Assembly (NCBI GenBank): GCA_024036415.1
Contig: JAMWET010006982.1
Coordinates: 420,001-484,000, forward strand
Length of the DNA stretch: 64,000 nucleotides
From: Prochilodus magdalenae
Taxonomy: Eukaryota; Chordata; Actinopteri; Characiformes; Prochilodontidae
Reading direction: 5' to 3'
Shown here: piece after piece, positions 37,844 through 48,853 of the stretch
Numbering within the stretch: the stretch's first letter is position 1
Layout: every line of letters starts with the position of its first letter
Program-made: the position numbers and the translations under genes
Notes under the pieces: model-generated
Seen by the model: only the letters and a program-made list of their open reading frames with translations
Told to the model about the DNA's origin: nothing
The model's database searches: none

Positions 37844-38800
37844 CATTATAAGGCATATATTATCTAAAATTAAATTTTATTACTGTATAATATACAACAC
37901 TGGATTCATACGTGTTCTAGATAGTCTCATAACTTTACTGCCATTTACTTAAGAGTAAATAAATAAGAGCAATTAAATAAGAATAGAATTTGTGATTAAA
38001 CTGAGAAATTGGCTTGAAAACAAATTGACTGATATCTAATTAGCTATACCAAAAACTGTACTTCAAAATATGAGTCACATGTTGAAGTATTAATGTATTA
38101 TTGAATTTCTATTAACTTCAAAAATACTTGATTCTACCTGGAACCTATAGGAACCAAATGCTACCCATTTTAAATTTATAAGATGTGACTTTAGATGAAA
38201 GGCAATGTTCACAAACTTCTATATAAAGGGTTAAACAAGATGACAAATATTGACTATTGACTACAAATATTTATTGACAAATATGTACTAATTACAGTTT
38301 GTAATTTAGAAATATTTATTTATAGTGAATATAGTTGGCTTTGCTGGTCAAAAATGAAAGTTTAATTTATTTTCCTTAGTTGTTATATTTGAACAGTGGT
38401 GGCCAAACATTCACATGCCGCTGTATGTATGTGCTATAAAGTCTGTACGTGGGAAGCATTCAAACAGAGTGTTACCAAACATCCTCGGCTGTCTTTATTT
38501 GACCACATATATTAAAAGCAGAAGCTTTATGACACTTTGGTTGATACTAGGTGATATTTTTAAGCACATCAGCAAATCAGCTGTTGATTTTCTAAGAGGT
38601 ACGGTGGTTCCTTCCTGGAAGAATGTTCCTTCTTTTAATGTTTCATGGAGATTGAATGATGGTAAGTCAAGGAGTGGGAGTGTGGTTGCGTGTCAGCACT
38701 TGAACCAGAAAGCAATGGTGTCAACTCATTTTCGGATGAGATGATGGGCAGGGCCATTGTGGTGTAGGGGTGTGTAAAGGGGTTGGCCCCAGTCTTACAG
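36441..38800. other. Upstream flank of aqp3
   Basis: Gene-free AT-rich sequence with a CA then AT microsatellite (about 37763-37842). No conserved element can be recognised without alignment. Distal regulatory sequence for aqp3, if any, would be expected here. Confidence 0.45.
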
Positions 38801-38806
38801 TGTCGG

Positions 38807-38813
38807 TATATAG
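38807..38813 (+). promoter_or_regulatory. aqp3: TATA-like box of aqp3
   Basis: TATATAG lies about 100 bp upstream of the initiator ATG. It predicts a transcription start near 38,835-38,840 and a 5' UTR of roughly 70 bases with no intron. A CACCC-type box (GGGGTGTG on the + strand, 38767-38774) sits about 35 bp further upstream. The spacing fits a core promoter, but this is motif reading only, and an upstream alternative first exon cannot be excluded. Confidence 0.5.
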
Positions 38814-38907
38814 AGCATGGAAGAGCATCATTGTGCACACTCCTCTGAGGAACATACACAGTGCAACTCTCAGTAACGGTCCAGAGAAGGGCTTCAGCTC
38901 AGCTAAA

Positions 38908-39015
38908 ATGGGCAAGCAGAAGATTTTCCTGGATAAGCTATCCCGGAGCTTGCAGATCCGCAACAAGCTGCTACGCCAAGGACTGGCTGAATGCTTGGGC
39001 ACCCTCATCCTGGTG
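38908..39015 (+). CDS. aqp3: aqp3 coding exon 1
   Basis: Encodes residues 1-36, the cytosolic N-terminus and the first half of transmembrane helix 1. The ATG context is AAAATGG, with A at -3 and G at +4. No other in-frame ATG lies between the predicted transcription start and this one. The donor GTAAGT at 39016 is consensus, and the exon ends in phase 0 after the codons for Leu-Val. Confidence 0.93.
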
Positions 39016-42000
39016 GTAAGTGGAAGTTATTGTTTTGATTCACATTAGGGTTAGGGTTAGGGTTAGGGCACTTGCACTTATGTATGTATGTCTTATGCAG
39101 AAGAATCAAAGTTTGAAAAGTGATTTGAAAACGTAAAGATCTTTTTATCAAGGATTTAAAAAAAGTTTTAAGGTACTAATTTCAATACTCTTTCTAGAAT
39201 CTTTACATTATGTGGATATTGTTCAAATTGAAAAGTTCTTAACACACTCTTCTCTTCTTTAAAGAACTGTACAGTAAATGTTTTTTGGTGGAACTACAAC
39301 TGCCTTTCTATAGCATCATGCAAAGTTCCTTTTCTAGCACCTGTATGTGTGAGTCTATGACCGAAAGACAATCCTAACAACAAAGGTTCATAAATGGACA
39401 CATACACACACCTCAAACTATCCACTAGAAGATACTTTAAGATAGTGAAGAACATTGGAACCTGTATTCTACTTGGCTTCGTTAAATACACACAAGGGCA
39501 TGTAAACACGTGCAGGGTCTGTTTCAATAAGCAAACATCAGGCACAAAGTGCAGGAAATATACATGCTTTAAAATGTCTTAGGAGGCAGGAGGAGTTCTC
39601 AAACAAGGTCTGCTAACAGCATTTACCTGCGATACCTTTTTCCACTTCAGCATGTCCTTATGGAATCCATTGTACAAGTACTTCAGATCCACAGTTTAGA
39701 TTCATTTGATCCACAGTTGATCTATTCAAATGAAGAACTTTAATCAGTATCCACAACATTACGGTTAAAAAGGCAGAAGGTCCTAATTCTGCTTCTCGTT
39801 AATATCAGGCGTCTGCAGCTATACAGCTCCAGTGCTGAAGCTGTAACTTGAATGGAGGAGCGATAGAATCTCATCCTGCTCTCGAGATGGATAAATACAG
39901 GCTCTTGGCAAGCCTCCCTAAAAAACAAACAGAGAACACCCTGCTGCTTTGGTTCCTTATTGTCACTGCTTCAGCTGGAAAGCTCCAGATAAGCAACGTT
40001 CCCACTAATGACATGGATGAAATCGTTTAGTGTGAGTGTTATTGCCTGCACGTGCCGCTAGTTTGTTCACATCTACCTGGACGGTGGGCACAATAATGCA
40101 GTTATAAACTGAACAAAGCTGTTCCCCATCAGCAAACTTCCCATTTTGTACACATGGTGGTAGTGGCTATTCACTTTACAGCACTAAATGGTAGACTTCT
40201 CTTTCATGCTTGCAGTTTGGAGTCTTTGAGAATCCTGCCTTTTTATATTCTACTGCAGTGATAATTCAACATATGGTTCTAGGAAAAGCCTTAAAAGGGA
40301 ATTAGTCTTAAGGCTTTCTGTATAATTCGATATGTGAGATGTAAACAAAGTAATGCAGAGTGGTTTGGTATGAAAAGCTTTATTGTTTTATCGTTTTATT
40401 TAATAATATTAAAAAACACAAGTGAACCTACAGATGTTTTCTAGAGCTTTTCTACAGAATGCTGATGAATAATATTATCTGAAAGGTTGTCTTTAGGGGA
40501 TTCATATACTTTACACTGTACTACATGTACCCTCCTGCCATAAACTGATTTGTAAAATTTGGTTTTAATGCAAAAATGTATCTCAAAACTAAAAACATTA
40601 TCTCATTAACCATTTTTAACCTTTCTGTGATCAGTATAGAGCTTCACATTACTTTGCCTTAGGTGGAGGTCCTTTAAAGAGTCATCAGTTGAATGTTGTA
40701 TCAGCTGTACACTTGTGCTTTTGATACAGTGTCAAATGGGTTCTCATCCATCATCTTGAAACAAGACTCACGCCTACACACTCATTGAGCCATACATATG
40801 TGCATAGAGGGCGTGTCTTCCAGTCAGAGGTGATTTTCTAAACAGAGGACAGGCCTACACTTAGAATAAAGTGCAAAGTTAATCATGACTCTGCAATGAT
40901 CATTGCAGGACCAGAGGTTAATCTAGGGTCCAAGACACTATTGGCTACAGGCGTCTCTGCTACGGAACTCTCCTACACTCATTTCTCCTTGGTATAATGG
41001 TAGTGGATGATGTCTTTCATAAGGGCAAGTTTGCTAACAATAAGAATCTGTTGAGCTCTGTTGAGAGTCTGAATATGCTCTACATACTAGAATAGAAATG
41101 TGTAATTTGATAAGAAATGTGTCGTAGTGGGCGGAGCCAAAATCGGTGAAGTGAGGACACACATGAAATATGAGTCTGCGGCCAAAGCAAAAGCTGTGTG
41201 AGATTACTAGGCTTTTCAAGACAGTACACTTGATTATATGGTCAACCTGGGTATTTTGGGGATAATTTTTTGATTTCTCCAAAAAACAAAAAAAGAAAAA
41301 GATTTTGGTGAAGAATAGCTTTTTTTTTTTCAAACTTCATATGGTTGGGACAATAAGCAGGAGGGAAAAAACAGGCTACAATATCATGTGCCTGCACTGC
41401 TGGGAGTCTTATAATTTAAAGTCAGAGGTGTCCACATCAAACCATTGTCACTCGCACGCCCTCAAAACAAAGGTCCGGCCGGATGCTTGGGTCTCAAAGG
41501 CAAAATCAACACTGTACTGATGAAGTCAGTAGATAATTCACTTACAGCCTTAAAAACAGTTTCAGTTCTCTTTGATTACTCTTTTAACATATTTGCAGTC
41601 ATCAGATAACAGATCACAATCTACAGTACATTACATAATGTTCTTTTACACGTCATGTGTGACAGTCTGCCAAAATCTAGTTATGGCCCGATACAGAAAC
41701 TGTCCAAAACATATTCATGGATTACATTACAATACATAAAAAGCAACATATTCAAAATCCAATTTAATATGGCAGACAGGTATTGTGAATATGTACCCAG
41801 TACTTATTGCATAACCTGCATTCTGTTAAAGTCTCAGCTCCAACATGCAATGTTCCACCATAGAGGTCACAAAATCCCCAATTATTACATAGTGTAGCTT
41901 TGAAAAGGGAAATGCTGCCTTGCTTTAGATGCCATTATCCTGGTGTGGCAGGTTTTTCCCAATGGAGCAGTGTGCAGAATGTTTAGATATTCAAAAAGGA

Positions 42001-45000
42001 AAATGTACCTGTTTTACCAGTTTACCAGTATCAGAGGAACATTATGCAACTTGAGATGTACTACAGTGTGGACAAGTTTTCTCCCACTACCACACAAGCT
42101 GCATAAAGGACTACTGTATATATACGACTACAGATATTAACCATAGAACAAACAACATGGCAGGTTCCAACTTTTTGTACACAAGGTTTTTGATCAGCAT
42201 CTGATGTCTGAATAAACAGCTGAACTGAAAGCTGTCTAAGGCACGAAGACGATTAGAAGTCAAACATGCTATTTAGAAGTGGTAGTTTGTCCTCGTATAC
42301 TTTCAGATAAGCAGCATTAACTTCTATTACGTGTAGAGGAGTTTCCGAAAGGTGAAAGAGCTCTTGCACTGGCATCAAAACTCCTCTACAGTTCCAGGGA
42401 ACAGTCTGTCTTTGTTTTTGAAGGTCAGCGCATTGGTGTCGACAATCGTCCACTCAAATGAGGTTATTAGGCCGTCATCCATGGTTTAACCAAAGTGCCT
42501 TATCTGAGGAAGGTTATTTCTGCTACTGAAAGTGAGTGCTGTGCAAACAGTTTACACTAAATTATTAGAATTATTTCTGCATATCTACATAAGCATTCTC
42601 TCAATGGCATGCAGTAAAGGCAAATGAAATAGACAGTGCAGTGCTTAGCCCTGGTAACATGAGGAGTGCTGTCAATTAAAGGATTTGTCTGGAGCTGAAA
42701 CACGAACCAGTGAATTCCACCCAACACCAAAGGCATCTGACACTCAATGCACGTACATGAAACTTTTTAGCTTTTCAAAAAGATCATATTGTTCACTGGT
42801 GTAGTTTCCACCTGGGACAGTTGCACTAATATTGGAATCGTCGGTGTATCGACAGAAAGTTACTTGTGATCAAATATTTTGTAAATGGTTTTTATTTATC
42901 TCCAGAGGAGCAGAGTGTTTAGGTCACACTGTAATGAAATGCTTGTAAGCATAAAAAAATAGACATTACGTTTTTCCATCATGCTAATCCAGGTACATTT
43001 AGTTGCAGTTTTGGCATGACAGTTTCATACATAAAAAGGTTAAAGGATAAAGGTTACCAGGAAAAATAAATTATAATATTTAGGCTGATATGGGCAATAT
43101 TTATTGAGCTACACTTACAGAAGTAAGGTCTCTCAGTTTGGCTTTGGGTGCCAGACATCTTGGCATGGAGTTGTAGAGGTTCCTAAAGGTGTCCTGTGAT
43201 AATCCAGTCCATGCATCTTAAATATTCTCACATAGTTCCTGCATATTTGGCGGTAGTCGATGGAGGTGGAGTGACACCAGGCCTTCTGGACATTTGACAC
43301 GTGACAACAAACTGTTCATCTTGCAGCTGATCACGGTGCCTCAACACATTAATTGTTTGGCCATCTCCACCAAGACAAAAGCAGGACTCCTCACTGATGA
43401 TGACCCGCTGCCATTCTGAGTCACTCCATGACAGTCTGGCACGACACCATTGCAGTCTTTGGCAACACTGTTGACAGTTGTGACAGTTGTTGTAGGTGTC
43501 TGTATAGATGTAGTCCTGTGTTGTTTGCCAGTGGTGCTGGCACTAACAGGATGACTCATTGAGGGCATCACCGCTCACTGCATGTCCGCAATCATGGATG
43601 TTGTATCAGTCAGGTACAGCAGTAAGGCCTGTTCTTGCTTTCATCACATGCGCGTCTGACATTTTGTTATTTGCATGTCTGACGATGTCAAACCTACCCA
43701 CCAAGTTTAATTCCTGTCGGTTTATTCCTTCTGGGTTCAACTATTTGTGCAGCTGTTCTTTTGATGAGTATATGTGCTTTATTGAGCAGGCACACTCAGC
43801 TACACCTTATTGGTATTTTAATGTGGGATGGGGGTTCGGTAGAGGGGTGCTCTTCAGTTTCATTAGCTTTAGTAATATTAATGCTCAAACGTTTACAGTA
43901 CATTTCCTTAGTCATACTCACTCTAACACAGACCTTTGTGCTACAGTGGTTTCAGAAAAGTCAAACCTTTGCAGTTCCTCTATGCTTCACAGGTTTTTAC
44001 CACTACCTGAATGAGAAAATGGTTCAGGGCTGGACTCTCAGATTCCAGTTAAAACCTTGTTCTACTTTACTTCCACAGTCAGTGTTTGCTACATTGTCTT
44101 AACCAGGCTGTACAAACCTTCCCCTTTTTTGTCTTGTAATGTATCGTTTGTCTGATCTGCACTTCCTTTTGTGAAAGGCAGGTGCTATGTATCTTGTCTA
44201 TTGATCACCACATGAAGCCAACCTGAGGTCCAGTAGATGTTAAAATGTACAGAGCTTGGGGTGAAGTAAACCTGAACCTGAGAACCTAAAGAACGGAACG
44301 CTTTGTTCAGCCAGTATGATCTATGGCTCCATACCTGCTGTTTAAGTGGGAACATTCTGTTCTTTGGCTTAAACAAACTCCATGGACCACCTTGTTTCCC
44401 TTTAGGTCTGATACAAGCCAGAAGAAGAACCTGGCAAACTACTTCAAGTTCTTGGAAGCTGAAAAACATTGGGTGGTTTGCCAGAGTTGTCAAAAGCTTC
44501 TCCGATAAGGATGAGACAAGTGACTCACTTCAGGTTAAACTTACAAAAGCAGAGAAACCGGCATGTATGATGAGCCTTGATGGTTGTCTGTTACTCCAGA
44601 CAAGCAATTAACCAAATCTATGGATTTCATGAAACCAAGGCCTGAAGTCTGATGATGCCTTAATGCTGTTGGACTATGTTAAAGTTCAATGGGGTCAGCT
44701 GGTTGAGGTCAGCAAGTTAAGGAACACACTGTATTAACAGCCCCCAGTCCGTTTAAAGCTGCATCGTTCACCAACCATTCTTAGGAACCAACCAAGTTCC
44801 TGACAGTCACTAGTGTTTATTGTTTGGGATTTGTTCTTAGGTTTGAATAGAATCTACACACACTTAATAACTCAAAGGTGAAAATATTCAGTGGTATAGG
44901 TACACATCATGAATCCAACGTAGACCATCCCCTGGAAGATATTGGTGAAAGAGGCCAATGCTTTGTCATGTCATTTACATGTGCCTACCTAATCAGCCAA

Positions 45001-47472
45001 CCAACTGAGCCCTGCCCATCCATGCTGAAGTTATAAGAAGGCACAATACGGGGCAGTCAATCAGATTTGGAGCTCATGCACCGATGTCAGTCATAAACAT
45101 AGAGTAATAAAATGTGCTTGTCTAAGGAAAATTGGGTTGTAAACTAGAATATGAGAGTTTTTGGTACATAAATCCCCACAAATGTCATAAGTGGACCTTT
45201 TAAATGACAAATAGCAATCAAAAGATATATATATGGCCCAAAAAGAAACATGGGTTTAATAAGGTACAGTAATTTATAATTAGAATTATAACTTTAAACC
45301 TTGATATGTATGATAACTGCATATTATCAATCAAGATAAGCATCCCTTCCAGATGTTTTTATCATAAGCCATGTGGACCCACACTCTTTTGCATTCTTCA
45401 CCCGGCAGGTTTTGTTCCTTGCATTTCTCTGTACATATAACGTGGCATTATCCAATTACGAAACGCATTATCGTGGTTCTAGATGATGCCTTCTGCAAAG
45501 ACCACGTCTGAGTAGACAAATATAGCCTTTCTAAATGTAGCCTATGTGGAGCTCATGTTGTTTTGACTCTCTTCTCTCCGCAGATGTTTGGCTGTGGTTC
45601 TGTGGCTCAGTTAAAGCTCAGTGAAGGGAGTCACGGCATCTTCCTCGCTGTGAACCTAGCGTTCGGATTCGCAGCCACTCTTGGAATCCTGGTGTGCGGC
45701 CAGGTCTCAGGTACCCAAAACCCTGCTAAAATTGAATGCTAAGCCATGTACTCTGTGAGGAAAAGGAGCACTGTAGCTTTAGAAAGCTTCTGGAAGAAGG
45801 AGCTAAGGTGAAAAAGCATGCTCTTCTTTTCTCATTGCTTCTGGAATGTTTTTAATCATTTGCTTTGATAACTTTTGCCAACCCCACAGGAGGTCATCTA
45901 AACCCGGCTGTGACTTTTGCTCTCTGCATCCTTGGGAGGGAAAAATGGAGAAAGTTCCCTGTGTACTTTCTCTTCCAGACCCTTGGTGCTTTTTTAGGTG
46001 CTGGTGTCATCTTTGGCTTGTACTTTGGCAAGTATCATGAAAAGAGAAAAAACCTTTGAGTGTATTTTGTTTATGGTTTGTTTATTGCTATGTTCATTGT
46101 ATGTTTTTTTTTTCATTTTGTTTTATCTTTTTTTTCTCAAAAAGATGCCCTGAAGACATATGAACTTAAAAATGCAGGCGAGTTGCCAATTGGAATTTTT
46201 GCTACCTACCCCAACGAGCATCTGAGCATTGTTAATGGATTTTTTGATCAGGTTAGTGATTGCAACTACACAGCCTCTTGTATTACCAATTAATACAATG
46301 CTACAAGTGAAATAATGTCTGCCATGATCTAGGAAGTTGTGGGTTCAAATGTCTCACTACTGAATGGAATGTTTACAACTGTCTCTTTCTTTGTGTAGAA
46401 AGATTGTATGAACTGACTGCAGAGTTCAGACCTGGCAATTAGCTTAGACCTTAGCTCTGCTCTGGCTGCCTGGTACATAGTTCAACTCAGCTCCTCTTGA
46501 GGAGAGGTCTGAGTGAGAGTTTTTTTATCCCGCTCCCCAACCAATCCCGCTTGAATTTGTCCCCTGCCAAAAATCTCCAACAGTTGTCTTGCTCCTGTTG
46601 ACAATGAGGGTAAATGACATCCAATATTTGACATACTCCCATCACAAATAATCCCGAATTACTCAAAACTGAAAATGATACACAGTAAGGCATGTCTTCG
46701 TAATTCTAGTAATCTGACCTTTGAAAAAATAGGAGGGTGTACTGATGTGTTGTTCATAGATTAATCAGTTTTTATCAAGAGCATGTGTACCTGGAAAAGT
46801 CCACCTTTAGCTCATTGACTGTCTATTGTTTGTTGCTCACAGTTGATTGGCACAGCTTCACTGATCGTTTGTGTCCTGGCCATCGTGGACCCTTTCAACA
46901 ACCCCATCCCACAAGGACTTGAGGCTTTCACTGTGGGATTCACTGTTCTCGTCATTGGTTTAGCCATGGGCTTTAACTCTGGCTATGCTGTGAACCCAGC
47001 CAGGGACCTGGGACCTCGCCTTTTTACTTCTATCGCAGGCTGGGGCTCACGAGTCTTCACGTAAGTCAATCTATGCCAAACTCAGCTTTTTTCATTTTCA
47101 TTAAAAGGAAAGGTTCCTCAATAGCTCTATTGTCAGTAGGCTGGGATACCTAAGGTTTGACTTGAGCCACATGTTAAAGGCAAATTTAATGAAAAAGGTC
47201 TTCTGTTTTGGCATCACTTTAAAGAGTCATTTTTTCCGCTTTGCTTTGAATAATCTAGAAGAATCTAACGTCACGTCAAACTGTTTCTTTCCAGTCACAA
47301 GAACTGCTGGTTCCTGGTGCCCATCTTTGCCCCGTTCCTGGGTACCATTGTCGGGGTCATCGTGTACCAGATGATGGTGGGCTGGCATGTAGAGGGCGAG
47401 GTACGGGACAAGAAGAAGACCACCGAGGACAATGTCAAACTGAGTGATTTGAATGACGTCTCGGCTTCCTAA
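38908..47472 (+). CDS. aqp3: Aquaporin-3 (aquaglyceroporin), complete six-exon gene
   Basis: Six exons (38908-39015, 45584-45710, 45890-46027, 46145-46251, 46843-47060, 47295-47472) join in frame into 291 residues; intron phases are 0, 1, 1, 0 and 2. AQP3 forms plasma-membrane tetramers that pass water, glycerol and, by report, hydrogen peroxide. Seen here: N-terminal block [17 protein letters not shown] in helix 1, first NPA at residues 83-85 (HLNPAVTF), second NPA at 211-213 ([10 protein letters not shown]), and Asp215, the mark of glycerol-conducting aquaporins. By alignment the selectivity filter is Phe63, Tyr208 and Arg214. Cys40 and His53 are kept. The C-terminal tail (about 263-291) is charged. 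Length is one residue below human AQP3 (292): loop C is four residues shorter and the C-terminus slightly longer. Family identity is firm; whether this is the aqp3a or aqp3b paralogue is unresolved. No frameshift or in-frame stop is present. Confidence 0.96.
39045..39068 (+). repeat. Four-unit TTAGGG telomere-type repeat in aqp3 intron 1
   Basis: Four perfect tandem TTAGGG units begin 29 bases inside intron 1, on the coding strand. Four GGG runs separated by TTA are the minimum for an intramolecular G-quadruplex in DNA or in the pre-mRNA. The copy number is too low to argue for a chromosome fusion point; a short chance or repair-inserted array is the simplest origin. Confidence 0.97.
43057..43770 (-). 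mobile_element. Decayed Tc1/mariner-like family, copy F, in aqp3 intron 1
   Basis: The longest copy. Minus-strand reading gives [20 protein letters not shown] followed by an [13 protein letters not shown] block (about 43,460-43,365), the FSDESRF region of Tc1-type transposases in altered form. The right end CCTTCTGGGTTCAACTATT ... TTTTGATGAG matches A and E. The left inverted repeat is missing. It lies antisense to aqp3. Confidence 0.68.
45584..45710 (+). CDS. aqp3: aqp3 coding exon 2
   Basis: 127 bases encoding residues 37-78 and the first base of codon 79: the end of helix 1, extracellular loop A and helix 2. Contains Cys40, His53 and selectivity-filter Phe63. Acceptor CTCCGCAG and donor GTACCC fit. 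The exon begins on the ATG codon of Met37, which is internal and not a start. Confidence 0.95.
45890..46027 (+). CDS. aqp3: aqp3 coding exon 3 (first NPA)
   Basis: 138 bases completing codon 79 and encoding residues 80-124 plus the first base of codon 125. It carries the first NPA half-helix (Asn83-Pro84-Ala85), loop B and helix 3. Acceptor CCCCACAG. The only donor that keeps the reading frame is GCAAGT at 46028, a GC rather than GT site. The translated end matches the family up to the conserved Asp125, which spans the junction. Confidence 0.95.
46028..46144 (+). other. aqp3: aqp3 intron 3, 117-bp GC-AG intron
   Basis: The intron runs from GCAAGT to an acceptor preceded by a long T-rich tract and ending CAAAAAG. 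Exon 3 ends in phase 1 with G, and exon 4 resumes with AT to complete Asp125, so the ends are fixed by the frame. The GT four bases downstream (46032) would change the phase and destroy exon 4. Apart from the GC, the donor matches the U1 consensus, as is typical of GC-AG introns. Confidence 0.85.
46145..46251 (+). CDS. aqp3: aqp3 coding exon 4 (loop C)
   Basis: 107 bases encoding the rest of Asp125 through Gln160, that is, extracellular loop C and the entry to helix 4 ([13 protein letters not shown]). It is 12 bases (four codons) shorter than the human counterpart. The segment that carries the N-glycosylation site in human AQP3 is replaced by KNAGELPIG, with no sequon. Donor GTTAGT follows at 46252, phase 0. 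Confidence 0.93.
46252..46842 (+). other. aqp3: aqp3 intron 4 with a probable repeat
   Basis: A 591-bp intron from GTTAGT to GCTCACAG. Around 46,430-46,680 the sequence (CCCGCTCCCCAACC, then AATCCCGCTTGAATTTGTCC) resembles a dispersed teleost repeat rich in CCCGC words. That assignment rests on recall and is weak. No coding potential. Confidence 0.6.
46843..47060 (+). CDS. aqp3: aqp3 coding exon 5 (second NPA)
   Basis: 218 bases encoding residues 161-232 and two bases of codon 233: helices 4 and 5, loop E and the second NPA (Asn211-Pro212-Ala213) followed by Arg214-Asp215. The block [17 protein letters not shown] is diagnostic of aquaglyceroporins. Acceptor GCTCACAG, donor GTAAGT. Its length is typical for this exon in vertebrate AQP3. 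Confidence 0.96.
47295..47472 (+). CDS. aqp3: aqp3 coding exon 6 (C-terminus and stop)
   Basis: 178 coding bases from acceptor TTCCAG to TAA at 47470-47472. It encodes helix 6 ([20 protein letters not shown]) and a cytosolic tail beginning [11 protein letters not shown] and ending in a Ser/Asp-rich stretch. Position 237, histidine (His241) in human AQP3, is cysteine here. Confidence 0.95.
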
Positions 47473-48517
47473 CCTGTGTCAACCAATCCTACCACTGCCT
47501 TTCTCATTATCCTCTAAGCTGTAAGGAACGATACCTATGAGCATCTCATTAGGAATTGTAACATCAAATGCAGCTTGTAAAACAGCTGCAAACTAAAGAG
47601 TAAACAAAGCACGATGCTGCACATCTTCGTATCAAATCTGCAGCAGTGCTGTCAGTGCTGACATATTTTCTCTGTTTATATGTTTATTACCTTCCCTACA
47701 CATCGTCAATATTCTGACTTAAATGGAAACTGCCTTTTTTCCTCACCAGGGATTATTTTAATTCTGGGAAAGAAAGAAAGAAATGATTGGAGCAGAAAAG
47801 TCAAATCATGTTATAATCACAAATACTGTGTGTAGTTACAGTAATCTATATTTTGTACCATTAGTTTTTTCCTTTTTCTCCTATTTTAAACATGCTGACA
47901 TTGCTTTTGTACTTCAGCCTATAGATGTTTAAACAGATGTACACATACAGGCAACTCAAATGCCATTATTTTCATTGTTGTAAGTATTTTTATACAAATA
48001 TATATATATATATTATATTGTATAGGTGTAGCATCCCTTTAACCACAAAACTGTCAAAGTGTTATTTCTGTTGTGTCTTCATAAAACGTGTCCGAGATTG
48101 GTTGGCTGGAAGACTTCTCAGCTATTCCATTATAGGTGACGCAAAGTCTCAGCAACGCTTAAAACATTCGTGTAAATGGTAGCAAATTACTGTTAGCTTT
48201 CATAGTTGATGCATGTTCAGAATGGATGGAATTCACTATAAGGTCTTTCTGAAAACCTCAGAACCGCAGCTCTTGTAAAATACTGTTTACTTTCTCTATT
48301 AAATGTGAGATGAGTTAGCCTGAGTACTGCTACTTCTTGGGAAGGCCATACACATCTGAATACTTGTTTTGCTCAATTCACTTGCAAAAAGGGAACAATC
48401 CACCTAAAGAACCTCAAGCACACCCTGTGTTTTATTGCTAATGCTAGATTTATTATGTCCTTATGACTTTATTGTGCTACATAAAGGCCTTCCAGCTAAA
48501 ACTGCTTTGTAATATAA

Positions 48518-48523
48518 AATAAA
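48518..48523 (+). terminator. Candidate proximal poly(A) signal of aqp3
   Basis: AATAAA about 1.05 kb after the stop codon, in an AT-rich context, with TG-rich sequence (CTGTGTTATAAG) following about 40 bases later. Confidence 0.4.
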
Positions 48524-48847
48524 ACGTATATCTTAACATGTACTCACATGATAAAACATTCTGTGTTATAAGATTGCTCTTTGAGATTCTTTTATTCATC
48601 TATTTCTAGTCATTATTGCTTGTTTTAGGTCATGCTACTCACTGAAGGTAACTGTCCTTATTGCTTTGAAAAAGTCCATTGAACAGGCACTCAAGATTGT
48701 ATGACCCTATACACTTAGCTCTATCACCAGTGTCTTTTACATTTCTAGCTTCCTTTTGTGTTTAAAGCTTTTAAGCCATATGCAGATTTCTCTTAATGCC
48801 TTTGAAGTTGGGTTGCTTTATGCCATTTTGATCCTGTAACTGGTATA

Positions 48848-48853
48848 AATAAA
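48848..48853 (+). terminator. Candidate distal poly(A) signal of aqp3
   Basis: AATAAA about 1.38 kb after the stop codon, followed within 30 bases by a GT/T-rich stretch (AGTTGGTTC) that could serve as the downstream element. It is slightly better placed than the proximal signal. Confidence 0.4.

Larger units (their letters stand above)
39016..45583 (+). other. aqp3: aqp3 intron 1, 6.6 kb
   Basis: A GTAAGT donor and a pyrimidine-rich acceptor ending CTCCGCAG bound this intron. It starts with a four-unit TTAGGG run (39045-39068) and contains a decayed Tc1/mariner-like element at about 43057-43770. The rest (39,070-43,050 and 43,770-45,580) holds no coding segment or repeat that I can name. 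Intron 1 is about five times the length of all other introns combined, so intronic enhancers, if any, most likely lie here. Confidence 0.85.

Noticed and set aside
39045..39068. TTAGGG run as evidence of an ancestral chromosome-end fusion
   Set aside because: Only four units, all in one orientation, and inside a gene; fusion relics are normally longer and head-to-head.
43559..44102. 151- and 113-codon + strand frames inside aqp3 intron 1
   Set aside because: The first overlaps the antisense Tc1-like copy F; both lack domains and are intronic.
46032..46033. GT at 46032 as the donor of aqp3 intron 3 instead of GC at 46028
   Set aside because: It adds four bases, shifts the phase and puts exon 4 out of frame, whereas the GC site restores the conserved Asp codon exactly.
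45846..46059. Open frames starting at ATGs inside intron 2 and around exon 3
   Set aside because: They are the aqp3 exon read through its flanking introns, plus a shadow frame; splice sites define the real exon.
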